Below, piece after piece: positions 1-5,189 of a stretch of 5,284 nt of DNA (its first letter is position 1; every line of letters begins with the position of its first letter). A program made the translations under genes and the position numbers. The notes beneath the pieces were generated by a model. That model saw only the letters and a program-made list of their open reading frames with translations, did not search any database and was not told the origin of the DNA. Source of the DNA: an uncultured Bacteroidales bacterium (lineage in GTDB: Bacteria > Bacteroidota > Bacteroidia > Bacteroidales > Lentimicrobiaceae); contig CALMDN010000330.1 in NCBI GenBank assembly GCA_937864935.1, forward strand, positions 1 through 5,284. Reading direction: 5' to 3'.

Positions 1-387
1 GCAGGAATGATTATAACGGTGGCCGGACTTGCAATTTTCGCCTTTATCTCGTCAGATACAGGACTCTCCCTGATTGTAGCCGTTTTGATGTTACTGGGAA
101 TCGGGTTCGCCCTTTTCTCATCACCCAACACCAATGCAGTAATGAGTTCGGTAAAACCCGCTGACCTGGGGATCGCTTCTGCCACCCTGGGCACCATGCG
201 GTTGACCGGACAAACCATGAGTATGGGCATAACCTTGCTGATTCTGGCGCTGGTACTTGGCAAAAATCCGGGCAATGCATCTGACCTTACCGGACTACTG
301 AATGGAATCCGCATTACCTTTACGGTTTTTGCCACACTGTGTATGGCAGGGATATTCTTCTCACTCAAACGGGGGAAACTTCGATAA
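1..387 (+). CDS. MFS transporter, DHA2 (EmrB/QacA-like) type, C-terminal part only
   Basis: The reading frame is already open at base 1 and ends with TAA at 385-387, so only the last 128 codons are visible; the true start lies upstream of the window. The fragment is strongly hydrophobic, with about four membrane helices: ITVAGLAIFAFIS, then LIVAVLMLLGIGFALFSSP, then MGITLLILALVLG, then FTVFATLCMAGIFF. It ends in a short basic cytoplasmic tail (SLKRGKLR). The stretch GFALFSSPNTNAVMSS followed by GIASATLGTMRLTGQTMSMG is typical of the late helices of 14-helix proton-driven drug/metabolite exporters (DHA2 family). This family pumps out hydrophobic compounds in exchange for protons; the substrate cannot be read from this part. 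A 39-bp gap without a clear promoter or terminator leads to the next gene, so they may be cotranscribed. The family call is fairly firm; any specific drug resistance role would be a guess. Confidence 0.85.
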   Translation, partial: AGMIITVAGLAIFAFISSDTGLSLIVAVLMLLGIGFALFSSPNTNAVMSSVKPADLGIASATLGTMRLTGQTMSMGITLLILALVLGKNPGNASDLTGLLNGIRITFTVFATLCMAGIFFSLKRGKLR

Positions 388-426
388 TAAACTGTTTTAA
401 ATCAATAAATTAATACTTAACCAGGC

Positions 427-1116
427 ATGTCGGAAAACAATAAGCTTACTGCACTGATTTTTGGCAGCACGGGCCTGACCGGACGTTTTATTCAGGAGTT
501 TCTGCTGAAGGATGAGCGCTACGAACAGGTGGTGATTTTTGTAAGGAAAGAAATTAAAACATACCATGGCAAGATCAGGCAGGTTGTTTTCAACCCTCAG
601 AATCTGGATGAAACAGCCAATCTGATTCAGGGCGATCATTTGTTTTGCTGTCTTGGCACGACGATGAAGAAGGCCGGAAGCAGGGAAGCCTTTCTGGACG
701 TTGACCTGAGACTCGTTGTCAGGATTGCAGAATCTGCAAGAAGCAACGGGGTAAAGGTCTTTTCTGTTGTTTCTTCTGTTGGTGCTCATCCGGAAAGCGC
801 CAACTTCTATCTTAAAACCAAAGGTCAGATGGAATCTGCTCTGAGAAAATTGAATTTTAATCAGCTTGTTATCCTCAGGCCATCAATGCTGCTTGGTCTC
901 CGGCATGAAAGCCGCTGGCTGGAAGATGCAGGGAAATCTCTTTTCAAATTGATGGCGGGCCTCATGATTGGTAAACTCAGGAAATACAGACCCATTCATG
1001 CCGAAGTCGTGGATAATGACATGATTGACTATGCCAATGAAGTCAGAAAACTGATTGTTGCAGAATCGGATGAGATACAGTCGACCGGCTCTGCTCATTA
1101 CTATAATCAACAATAA
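427..1116 (+). CDS. NAD(P)-binding atypical SDR (TIP30/HTATIP2-like) oxidoreductase
   Basis: This 229-residue protein has a Rossmann fold of the atypical short-chain dehydrogenase type. After the first beta strand (ALIFGS) comes the dinucleotide-binding glycine motif GSTGLTG at residues 13-19. The segment FCCLGTTMKKAGS (73-85) is a signature of the TIP30/HTATIP2-like branch. The putative catalytic residues are all present: Ser116/Ser117 in SVVSSVGAH, and Tyr128 with Lys132 in the YLKTK form of YxxxK. RPSMLLG (151-157) follows, as expected after the sixth strand. The length fits these small cytosolic proteins. Such enzymes bind NAD(P)H, but substrates are mostly unknown, and some members act as redox sensors instead. 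ATG at 427 is chosen because it places the glycine motif near the N-terminus as in the family; there is no convincing Shine-Dalgarno sequence. Only 10 bp separate it from the rhodanese gene, which suggests one transcript. Confidence 0.87.
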   Translation: MSENNKLTALIFGSTGLTGRFIQEFLLKDERYEQVVIFVRKEIKTYHGKIRQVVFNPQNLDETANLIQGDHLFCCLGTTMKKAGSREAFLDVDLRLVVRIAESARSNGVKVFSVVSSVGAHPESANFYLKTKGQMESALRKLNFNQLVILRPSMLLGLRHESRWLEDAGKSLFKLMAGLMIGKLRKYRPIHAEVVDNDMIDYANEVRKLIVAESDEIQSTGSAHYYNQQ

Positions 1117-1126
1117 TTAATTTATT

Positions 1127-1444
1127 ATGAAATACATAACTCCTGAAGAGCTTAAATCCGCACTCGATTCAAAGGAACATCTTCAGATTATTGACACAAG
1201 GGATTCGGCTCAATACGATCTTTGCCATATCGATACTGCAATTTCAATCCCTCAGATTGAGTTGCCGGGGCGCCTCAATGAAATTGACCTCACCGCTAAA
1301 GTTGTGGTTTATTGCATTTACGGTATGAAGAGTGATCAGGTCTATATCTATCTGAAAGACAAGCTTAAAGTTCAGAATCTTTACATTCTGGAAGGCGGCA
1401 TTTATCAGTATGCACGGGATATTGACCCCTCAATGCCAGTTTAG
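1127..1444 (+). CDS. Single-domain rhodanese-like protein
   Basis: This 105-residue protein consists of one rhodanese domain and nothing else. The N-terminal part shows the usual IIDTRDSAQYDLCHIDTAIS pattern (residues 21-40, equivalent to the IDVRxxxEYxxGHIxGA consensus). The putative active-site loop is CIYGMK at 63-68, with Cys63 as the sulfur-carrying nucleophile in VVVYC. The six-residue loop is typical of sulfurtransferases rather than Cdc25-like phosphatases. Lys68 stands where many rhodaneses have Arg. The C-terminus, LEGGIYQYARDIDPSMPV, closely resembles the rhodanese domain at the end of MoeB/ThiF-type E1-like proteins, so it may be a free-standing version of that domain. It could pass persulfide sulfur to cofactor or tRNA thiolation pathways, but no such partner is present here. 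Ten bases separate it from the preceding gene, and its TAG stop overlaps the next start (TAGTG). No signal peptide is visible, so it is probably cytosolic. Confidence 0.88.
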   Translation: MKYITPEELKSALDSKEHLQIIDTRDSAQYDLCHIDTAISIPQIELPGRLNEIDLTAKVVVYCIYGMKSDQVYIYLKDKLKVQNLYILEGGIYQYARDIDPSMPV

Positions 1445-1941
1445 TGAAAACCATTTCCGGAATTCTAAACAAGTGGTTGCTGGTTCCGTTCAACCGGTTT
1501 CTGAAAACCGGACTAAGTCCGGATAAACTGGCACAATCATTCTCTTTTGGGGTAATTCTCGGACTGATGCCCCTGCCCGGCTCTTCGCTCACCTGTACAC
1601 TGGCATCTATTCTGTTCAGGCTGAACTTCGGTGCTATACAACTGATCAATTACATGGTGGCACCGGTGCAGCTGGTACTCCTTATTCCGTTCTACAAAGC
1701 AGGGGCTGCCATTACCGGATCAGACGTAATGAAAGGATCATTTGACGACATTGCCAACCGGTTTAAAACAGATTTATGGGCCGTACTTTACGAGCTGGGA
1801 AGCACCGCAGTTGCTGCTGTTGCAATCTGGGCGGTTATATCAGTCCCGCTGGGAATCGTTTTGTACCGAGTGTCTTTGCCCGTTTTCACGAAACTGTCAT
1901 CCCGCCAGAAGGGAGAGAATAATGCTTCAGGGAATCCATGA
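1444..1941 (+). CDS. DUF2062 domain membrane protein
   Basis: This 165-residue protein matches the DUF2062 pattern. Pro- and Gly-rich hydrophobic sequence begins after the charged stretch GLSPDKLAQSF (residues 23-33) and continues as GVILGLMPLPGSS, then NYMVAPVQLVLLIPFYKAG (69-87). Three likely membrane helices lie at about 33-55, 66-84 and 118-141, and a short polar tail ends in SSRQKGENNASGNP. The biochemical function of DUF2062 is unknown; in many bacteria the domain occurs alone or joined to glycosyltransferases. The start is GTG at 1444: its G is the last base of the rhodanese TAG stop, and the next in-frame Met (residue 42) would cut into the domain. The overlap implies translational coupling to the rhodanese. 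The gene ends 39 bp from the convergent helicase gene. Family assignment is confident; function is not. Confidence 0.85.
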   Translation: MKTISGILNKWLLVPFNRFLKTGLSPDKLAQSFSFGVILGLMPLPGSSLTCTLASILFRLNFGAIQLINYMVAPVQLVLLIPFYKAGAAITGSDVMKGSFDDIANRFKTDLWAVLYELGSTAVAAVAIWAVISVPLGIVLYRVSLPVFTKLSSRQKGENNASGNP

Positions 1942-1980
1942 ACTCCTGAATAGAAAAGAATAGATTCAGAAACAAATCTG

Positions 1981-3225
1981 TTATTTCCTGCCTTTCCTGG
2001 CACCCGGCTTGCGCCTGAACCTGGAATTTCCTGAGCTTCTCCGAAGTGAAGGATTGTATTCAGGAGCCGGCCCCAGTTCTTCCGGCGGAACCTGCTTCCT
2101 TATTTCATAGCCAATCAGTTTTTCAATACTTGAAAACGCCTGCTGTTCGATGTCATTGATAAAAGTTATGGCTATACCAGTCTGTTCAGCCCTGGCAGTT
2201 CGTCCCACCCTGTGTACATAATCCTCTGCATCGCGGGGAACATCATAATTGACAACAAGGCTGATGTTTTCAATGTCGATGCCTCGTGAAAGCACATCGG
2301 TGGCTACCAGCATCTGAATCTGGCGATTACGGAACCCGAGTAACACCTTTTCACGTTCCCGCTGGTCAAGATCCGAGTGAATATCGGCCACCTGAAAGCC
2401 CTCTTTGGCCAGATCTTTGGCTATGCTTTTGGCTTTCACCTTCTTGGAAGTAAAAATCAGGATGCTGGGCAAATCCCTGTTTTTTATCAGGGAGGATAAC
2501 AGTTTGGTTTTCTGGTTGTCGTAAACAAGGTAGGCTACCTGCAGAATCCCTTCAGCCGGTTTTGATACGGCAATATTTACTTCTATCGGATTCTTTAAAA
2601 TACGGCTGGTAAGATCCCGTATTTTTGGAGGCATGGTCGCTGAAAAGAAAAGGGTGGTCTTCGTTTCAGGAAGGTAGCTGATGATGCGCATGATATCCTC
2701 AACAAAGCCCATATCGAGCATTTTATCGGCTTCATCAAGTACCAGGTGCTGCAGGTTCTTAACCGGCACAATGTCCATATTAAGAAAGGATATAAGTTTC
2801 CCGGGTGTAGCCACAACAACGTCCACTCCATTGATAAGGGCTTTGCGCTGCTGTTCCCATTCAAACCCATCTGTGCCACCGTAAATCGGCAATGAACTGA
2901 CGTTGAGAAAATAGCTGAACCCTTCCAGTTGCTGGGCGATCTGAACGGCCAGTTCGCGGGTCGGCGAAATGATGATGGTGTTGATTCCATCAACATGAAG
3001 CTGCGAGATGCGGTGAAGTATCGGCAAGAGGTAGGCCGCTGTTTTCCCTGTTCCGGTCTGGGCGCAACCTACAACATCCCGTCCTTCCAGCACATGGGGA
3101 ATGATCTGGCTTTGTATTGGGGTCGGGGTTTCAAAACCCATGGATTCAAGCCCCTGCATTACCCCTTCTGAAAATCCGAACTGACTGAATTTATTATCGG
3201 ATGTTTCTGGAACTGAATCTGTCAT
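1981..3225 (-). CDS. DEAD-box ATP-dependent RNA helicase, RhlE-like
   Basis: This 414-residue protein has the complete two-RecA-domain DEAD-box core. In order: the Q motif (Phe13 and GFETPTPIQ ending at Gln38), motif I AQTGTGKT (55-62), Ia PTRELA (88-93), GG (116-117), Ib TPGKL (140-144), motif II DEAD (164-167), motif III SAT (195-197), motif IV ILIFTSKK (255-262), motif V ATDVLSRGIDI (308-318) and motif VI HRVGRTAR (338-345). All ATP- and RNA-contact motifs are intact, so it should be active. The last 25 residues form an Arg/Lys/Gly/Ser-rich basic tail (RRSSGNSRFRRKPGARKGRK), a common extra RNA-binding element in RhlE/CsdA-like proteins. These enzymes unwind short RNA duplexes in ribosome assembly or mRNA decay, often at low temperature. 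The RhlE subgroup is inferred from overall length and the Q-motif region. It probably has its own promoter, because a strong terminator for the upstream lipoprotein gene lies between them. Confidence 0.95.
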   Translation of the reverse strand: MTDSVPETSDNKFSQFGFSEGVMQGLESMGFETPTPIQSQIIPHVLEGRDVVGCAQTGTGKTAAYLLPILHRISQLHVDGINTIIISPTRELAVQIAQQLEGFSYFLNVSSLPIYGGTDGFEWEQQRKALINGVDVVVATPGKLISFLNMDIVPVKNLQHLVLDEADKMLDMGFVEDIMRIISYLPETKTTLFFSATMPPKIRDLTSRILKNPIEVNIAVSKPAEGILQVAYLVYDNQKTKLLSSLIKNRDLPSILIFTSKKVKAKSIAKDLAKEGFQVADIHSDLDQREREKVLLGFRNRQIQMLVATDVLSRGIDIENISLVVNYDVPRDAEDYVHRVGRTARAEQTGIAITFINDIEQQAFSSIEKLIGYEIRKQVPPEELGPAPEYNPSLRRSSGNSRFRRKPGARKGRK

Positions 3226-3251
3226 GGTGATGGTTGTATATGGTTAGGTGA

Positions 3252-3264
3252 TTTGCACAGCAAA
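3252..3264. promoter_or_regulatory. 13-bp dyad upstream of helicase gene, possible operator or promoter overlap
   Basis: On the minus strand the sequence reads TTTGCTGTGCAAA, a perfect inverted repeat with 5-bp arms and a 3-bp centre, 27-39 bp before the helicase start codon. It overlaps AATGTTTG (3261-3268), which differs from the Bacteroidota -7 consensus TAnnTTTG only in its first base. A TTG suitable for a -33 element lies 24 bp further upstream (3293-3295), slightly outside the usual 17-23 bp spacing. A repressor site over the promoter, or a small hairpin near the mRNA 5' end, are both possible. This is a weak call based on symmetry and position only. Confidence 0.3.
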
Positions 3265-3307
3265 CATTAACTGGCATTAAAAATCCTTTTTTCAAAAAGG
3301 TAAATTC

Positions 3308-3340
3308 AAAAAAAAAGAGGAGGTAAAACCCCCTCTTTTT
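3308..3340 (-). terminator. Intrinsic terminator of the small lipoprotein gene
   Basis: Read on the minus strand, a 12-bp stem (3340-3329 pairing with 3323-3312) with loop UUUUA begins 17 bases after the lipoprotein stop codon. The stem has a G/C-rich upper part with one G-U wobble (at 3331/3321) and is continuous with an uninterrupted run of nine U residues (3316-3308). On the plus strand the same position would be an A-C mismatch, so the orientation favours minus-strand transcription. It should isolate the lipoprotein transcript from the helicase gene downstream. Confidence 0.85.
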
Positions 3341-3357
3341 AACATCAAATCCAATAA

Positions 3358-3588
3358 TTATTTGGTTGGAGTTGCAGCGGCGATTGAATCAGCTATCCTC
3401 TGCTGTTCAGCAGCAACAGCGTTGATTGAATCCTGAACCCTCATAGCTTCAGCTTCAACAGCTGCGATTGAGTCAGCTACCCTGATTGAATCAAGACGAG
3501 CCTGTTCAGCTTTCTGTTCTGCACTTGGTCCGCAAGCAACTAAAGTTGCCATTCCTGCGATAACTAAAATCTGTGATAAAGTTTTCAT
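3358..3588 (-). CDS. Small coiled-coil lipoprotein with DSI repeats, Lpp-like architecture
   Basis: The product has 76 residues. Residues 1-18 are a lipoprotein signal peptide (MKTLSQ, hydrophobic core ILVIAGMATL) with lipobox LVAC, so Cys19 should be lipidated, leaving a mature 58-residue chain. Gly-Pro at 20-21 follows the Cys. The rest is Ala/Glu/Gln-rich, with Asp-Ser-Ile at residues 33, 39, 53 and 67. Three successive 14-residue units start at Arg36, Arg50 and Arg64, with the form R(V/I)xDSI(A/N)A. Residues 37, 41, 44, 48, 51, 55, 58, 62, 65 and 69 fall in a 3-4 heptad pattern, mainly Val, Ile or Ala with Gln62 the exception, predicting a continuous coiled coil. The C-terminus is ATPTK. 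A consensus promoter and a strong terminator make it a single-gene unit, probably well expressed. The mature length, coiled coil and terminal Lys recall Braun lipoprotein, but I see no sequence homology, so that role is inference. Otherwise it is an uncharacterised envelope lipoprotein. Confidence 0.85.
   Translation of the reverse strand: MKTLSQILVIAGMATLVACGPSAEQKAEQARLDSIRVADSIAAVEAEAMRVQDSINAVAAEQQRIADSIAAATPTK
3382..3492. repeat. Short in-gene repeats encoding Ser-Ile-Asp units (42-bp period)
   Basis: The nonamer GATTGAATC (plus strand) occurs at 3382, 3424 and 3484, and as GATTGAGTC at 3466. The first three positions (3382, 3424, 3466) are exactly 42 bp apart, matching the 14-residue protein repeat; the fourth is only 18 bp on. 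On the coding (minus) strand each encodes Asp-Ser-Ile. Flanking bases are less conserved, so this looks like an old internal duplication kept by protein-level constraint, not a recent microsatellite. Confidence 0.75.
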
Positions 3589-3614
3589 GTTTGAGTGTTA
3601 GTTTTAAAACATGA

Positions 3615-3646
3615 CAAAGATAGATAAAACCGAAATTAAAAAGCAA
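3615..3646 (-). promoter_or_regulatory. Bacteroidota-type promoter of the small lipoprotein gene
   Basis: On the minus strand a -33 TTG (3646-3644) is followed after 21 bp by TATCTTTG (3622-3615), an exact match to the -7 consensus TAnnTTTG recognised by the Bacteroidota primary sigma factor. The spacing is within the 17-23 bp described for this group. Transcription would start near 3608-3610, giving a leader of about 20 bases before the ATG at 3588. The leader holds no Shine-Dalgarno sequence and is A-rich, as is usual in this phylum. Confidence 0.65.
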
Positions 3647-3757
3647 GTGTTTTATAAAAAAATTTAATCTTTTTTAATGTTGTTATATCATTGTATATCA
3701 ATATATTAAGAAATATGATTGAATTTTTATCAATCAACACCTTAAAATAGGCTTAAA

Positions 3758-3784
3758 AAAATCGTCAGATTTTAAGTTTTTTTT
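3758..3784 (+). terminator. Weak terminator-like hairpin in the intergenic region
   Basis: AAAATC (3758-3763), loop GTCA, and GATTTT (3768-3773) form a perfect 6-bp stem. After AAG it is followed by eight T residues (3777-3784), giving the outline of an intrinsic terminator on the plus strand. The stem has a single G-C pair and is therefore weak. No plus-strand gene lies directly upstream. It could end a short unannotated RNA or block leftover transcription, or be a chance product of A/T-rich DNA. Confidence 0.25.
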
Positions 3785-3863
3785 CAATTTCTGATAAGAA
3801 ACCGAGCCCGGAAGTTGTCGATTCAAATGCCCCCAAATCATACAATCGGGGGAAATTAAGCCT

Positions 3864-3871
3864 TATCTTTG
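3864..3871 (+). promoter_or_regulatory. Bacteroidota -7 promoter element of rarA
   Basis: TATCTTTG fits TAnnTTTG exactly and lies 29 bp before the rarA ATG, so the leader would be roughly 23-25 bases. It is followed by GCC, and TTTGC-type endings are common at such promoters. No TTG is present 17-23 bp upstream; that place is occupied by a CCCCC/GGGGG inverted repeat (3830-3852). The call therefore rests on the -7 element and its position. The same octamer drives the lipoprotein gene on the other strand. Confidence 0.6.
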
Positions 3872-3900
3872 CCGGAAGTAAGTTTATTCCATCCATCAAC

Positions 3901-5169
3901 ATGCTGATTCCTCTTGCAGAGCAGTTAAGACCTGTTACATTCTCCGATTATGTTGGTCAGCAGCACCTTGTCGGTGTCAATGGTGTACTTGTGCGTGCAG
4001 TTGAATCGGGAAAGATCCCTTCCATGATTTTCTGGGGGCCACCGGGGGTCGGAAAAACCACCCTGGCTTACATCATCTCAAGGATGCTAAACCGTCCATT
4101 TTTCTCATTAAGCGCAATAAACTCTGGTGTAAAAGACATCAGACAGGTCATTGATGATGCCCGGCAATCCGGATCAAATGCAATATTGTTTATTGATGAG
4201 ATTCACAGGTTCAGCAAGTCTCAGCAGGATTCTCTCCTTGGGGCTGTTGAAAAAGGGATCGTTACACTGATCGGGGCAACCACGGAAAATCCTTCCTTCG
4301 AAGTCATCAGTCCGCTGCTATCCCGCTGCCAGGTATATATATTAAAAGGTCTTGATGAGGAAGACCTTAAACTGATAATCCGCAAAGCCATTGAAAGGAT
4401 AAAGGAAAGTACCGGTGTGAGTCTTCAGATAGAAGAAACCGAAGCTTTGCTTAGAATTTCAGGTGGCGATGCAAGAAAACTGCTGAATGCCATTGAGATA
4501 GTCTTCAGTACATCGAAAGCTGATAACGGGATTATCGTCATAAACAATGAAATTACCCTTAAAATCATACAACAGAACCTCGCAATGTATGATAAAAAGG
4601 GAGAAATGCATTACGATGTAATTTCAGCCTTTATCAAGTCATTGCGCGGAAGTGATCCGAATGCTGCGGTGTATTGGCTGGCAAGAATGATCGAATCGGG
4701 AGAAGACCCGCTGTTCATCGCCCGCCGCATGCTGATCCTTGCCTCTGAGGATATCGGGAATGCCAATCCCAATGCGTTGTTACTTGCAAATACCTGTTTC
4801 GATGCAGTTCATAAAACCGGTTATCCGGAATGCAGGATCATACTTTCTCAGTGTGCCACTTACCTTGCCTGCTCGCCAAAGAGCAATGCTTCATATGCTG
4901 CAATCGAGGAAGCAATATCCCTGGTAAGAAGTAAAGGTGATTTACCGGTACCGCTAGCGATAAGGAATGCACCAACCAGACTGATGAAAGATCTTGGATA
5001 TGGCGCTGAATATAAATATGCGCATAGCTATGAGAACAATTTTGCCGAGATGGAGTTTCTGCCTGAACATTTAAAAGGAACAACACTCTACAACCCGGGC
5101 AATAACGCAAGGGAAAATGAATTCCGCCAGAGACTGAAAAACCTCTGGAAAAGCAAATACAATTATTAA
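3901..5169 (+). CDS. rarA: Replication-associated recombination protein RarA (MgsA), AAA+ ATPase
   Basis: This 422-residue protein is complete and of normal family length. The N-terminal PLAEQLRPVTFSDYVGQQHL (4-23) is the family's entry motif. The AAA+ core follows: Walker A GPPGVGKTT (46-54), Walker B ILFIDEIHR (95-103), sensor 1 GATTENPSF (125-133), a likely arginine finger in LLSRC (Arg142), and sensor 2 GGDARK (188-193). From about residue 230 comes the MgsA/RarA-specific C-terminal region with YDKKGEMHYDVISAFIKSLR, SEDIGNANP, and LRNAPT-like IRNAPTRLMKDLGYG. RarA proteins resemble clamp-loader subunits, form tetramers, associate with single-strand-binding protein and act on DNA ends at stalled replication forks. 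ATG 3901 is chosen because it places PLAEQLRP at the very N-terminus and lies just after a good promoter element. A probable kdsA begins 20 bp downstream, so the two are likely cotranscribed. Identification is firm. Confidence 0.97.
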   Translation: MLIPLAEQLRPVTFSDYVGQQHLVGVNGVLVRAVESGKIPSMIFWGPPGVGKTTLAYIISRMLNRPFFSLSAINSGVKDIRQVIDDARQSGSNAILFIDEIHRFSKSQQDSLLGAVEKGIVTLIGATTENPSFEVISPLLSRCQVYILKGLDEEDLKLIIRKAIERIKESTGVSLQIEETEALLRISGGDARKLLNAIEIVFSTSKADNGIIVINNEITLKIIQQNLAMYDKKGEMHYDVISAFIKSLRGSDPNAAVYWLARMIESGEDPLFIARRMLILASEDIGNANPNALLLANTCFDAVHKTGYPECRIILSQCATYLACSPKSNASYAAIEEAISLVRSKGDLPVPLAIRNAPTRLMKDLGYGAEYKYAHSYENNFAEMEFLPEHLKGTTLYNPGNNARENEFRQRLKNLWKSKYNY

Positions 5170-5189
5170 CCTCCGGAAAAACTTACTGT

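Larger units (their letters stand above)
3589..3900. other. Divergent A/T-rich intergenic region between the lipoprotein gene and rarA
   Basis: This 312-bp spacer contains no credible coding frame. Its left end holds the minus-strand lipoprotein promoter and its right end the plus-strand rarA promoter, described separately. Between them is very A/T-rich DNA with A- and T-tracts (3654-3676, 3755-3784) likely to be curved. It also has a direct repeat of ATATCA ten bases apart (3685-3690 and 3695-3700) followed by ATATATT, a small hairpin with a T-run (3758-3784), and a CCCCC/GGGGG inverted repeat (3830-3852). No tRNA or known riboswitch pattern was recognised. Confidence 0.6.

Noticed and set aside
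397..789. A 130-codon open frame on the minus strand opposite the SDR gene
   Set aside because: It lies antisense to a well-supported gene, has no recognisable motif, and its composition is what the reverse of that gene would give.
1962..1979. A hairpin AGATT-N8-AATCT between the convergent DUF2062 and helicase genes as a shared terminator
   Set aside because: The stem is only 5 bp with one G-C pair, and no proper T-run follows on either strand.
2595..2996. A 133-codon minus-strand frame inside the helicase gene
   Set aside because: It is an out-of-frame shadow over motifs Ia to III of an intact DEAD-box helicase; its Ser/Trp/Pro-rich translation has no domain.
3685..3711. The ATATCA/ATATATT repeats as an iteron or replication origin
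   Set aside because: There are only two copies of a low-complexity hexamer, no DnaA-box cluster and no dnaA or rep gene nearby; rarA alone does not mark an origin.
4838..5110. A 90-codon minus-strand frame within rarA
   Set aside because: It is antisense to the conserved RarA C-terminal region, with no start signals and no family resemblance.
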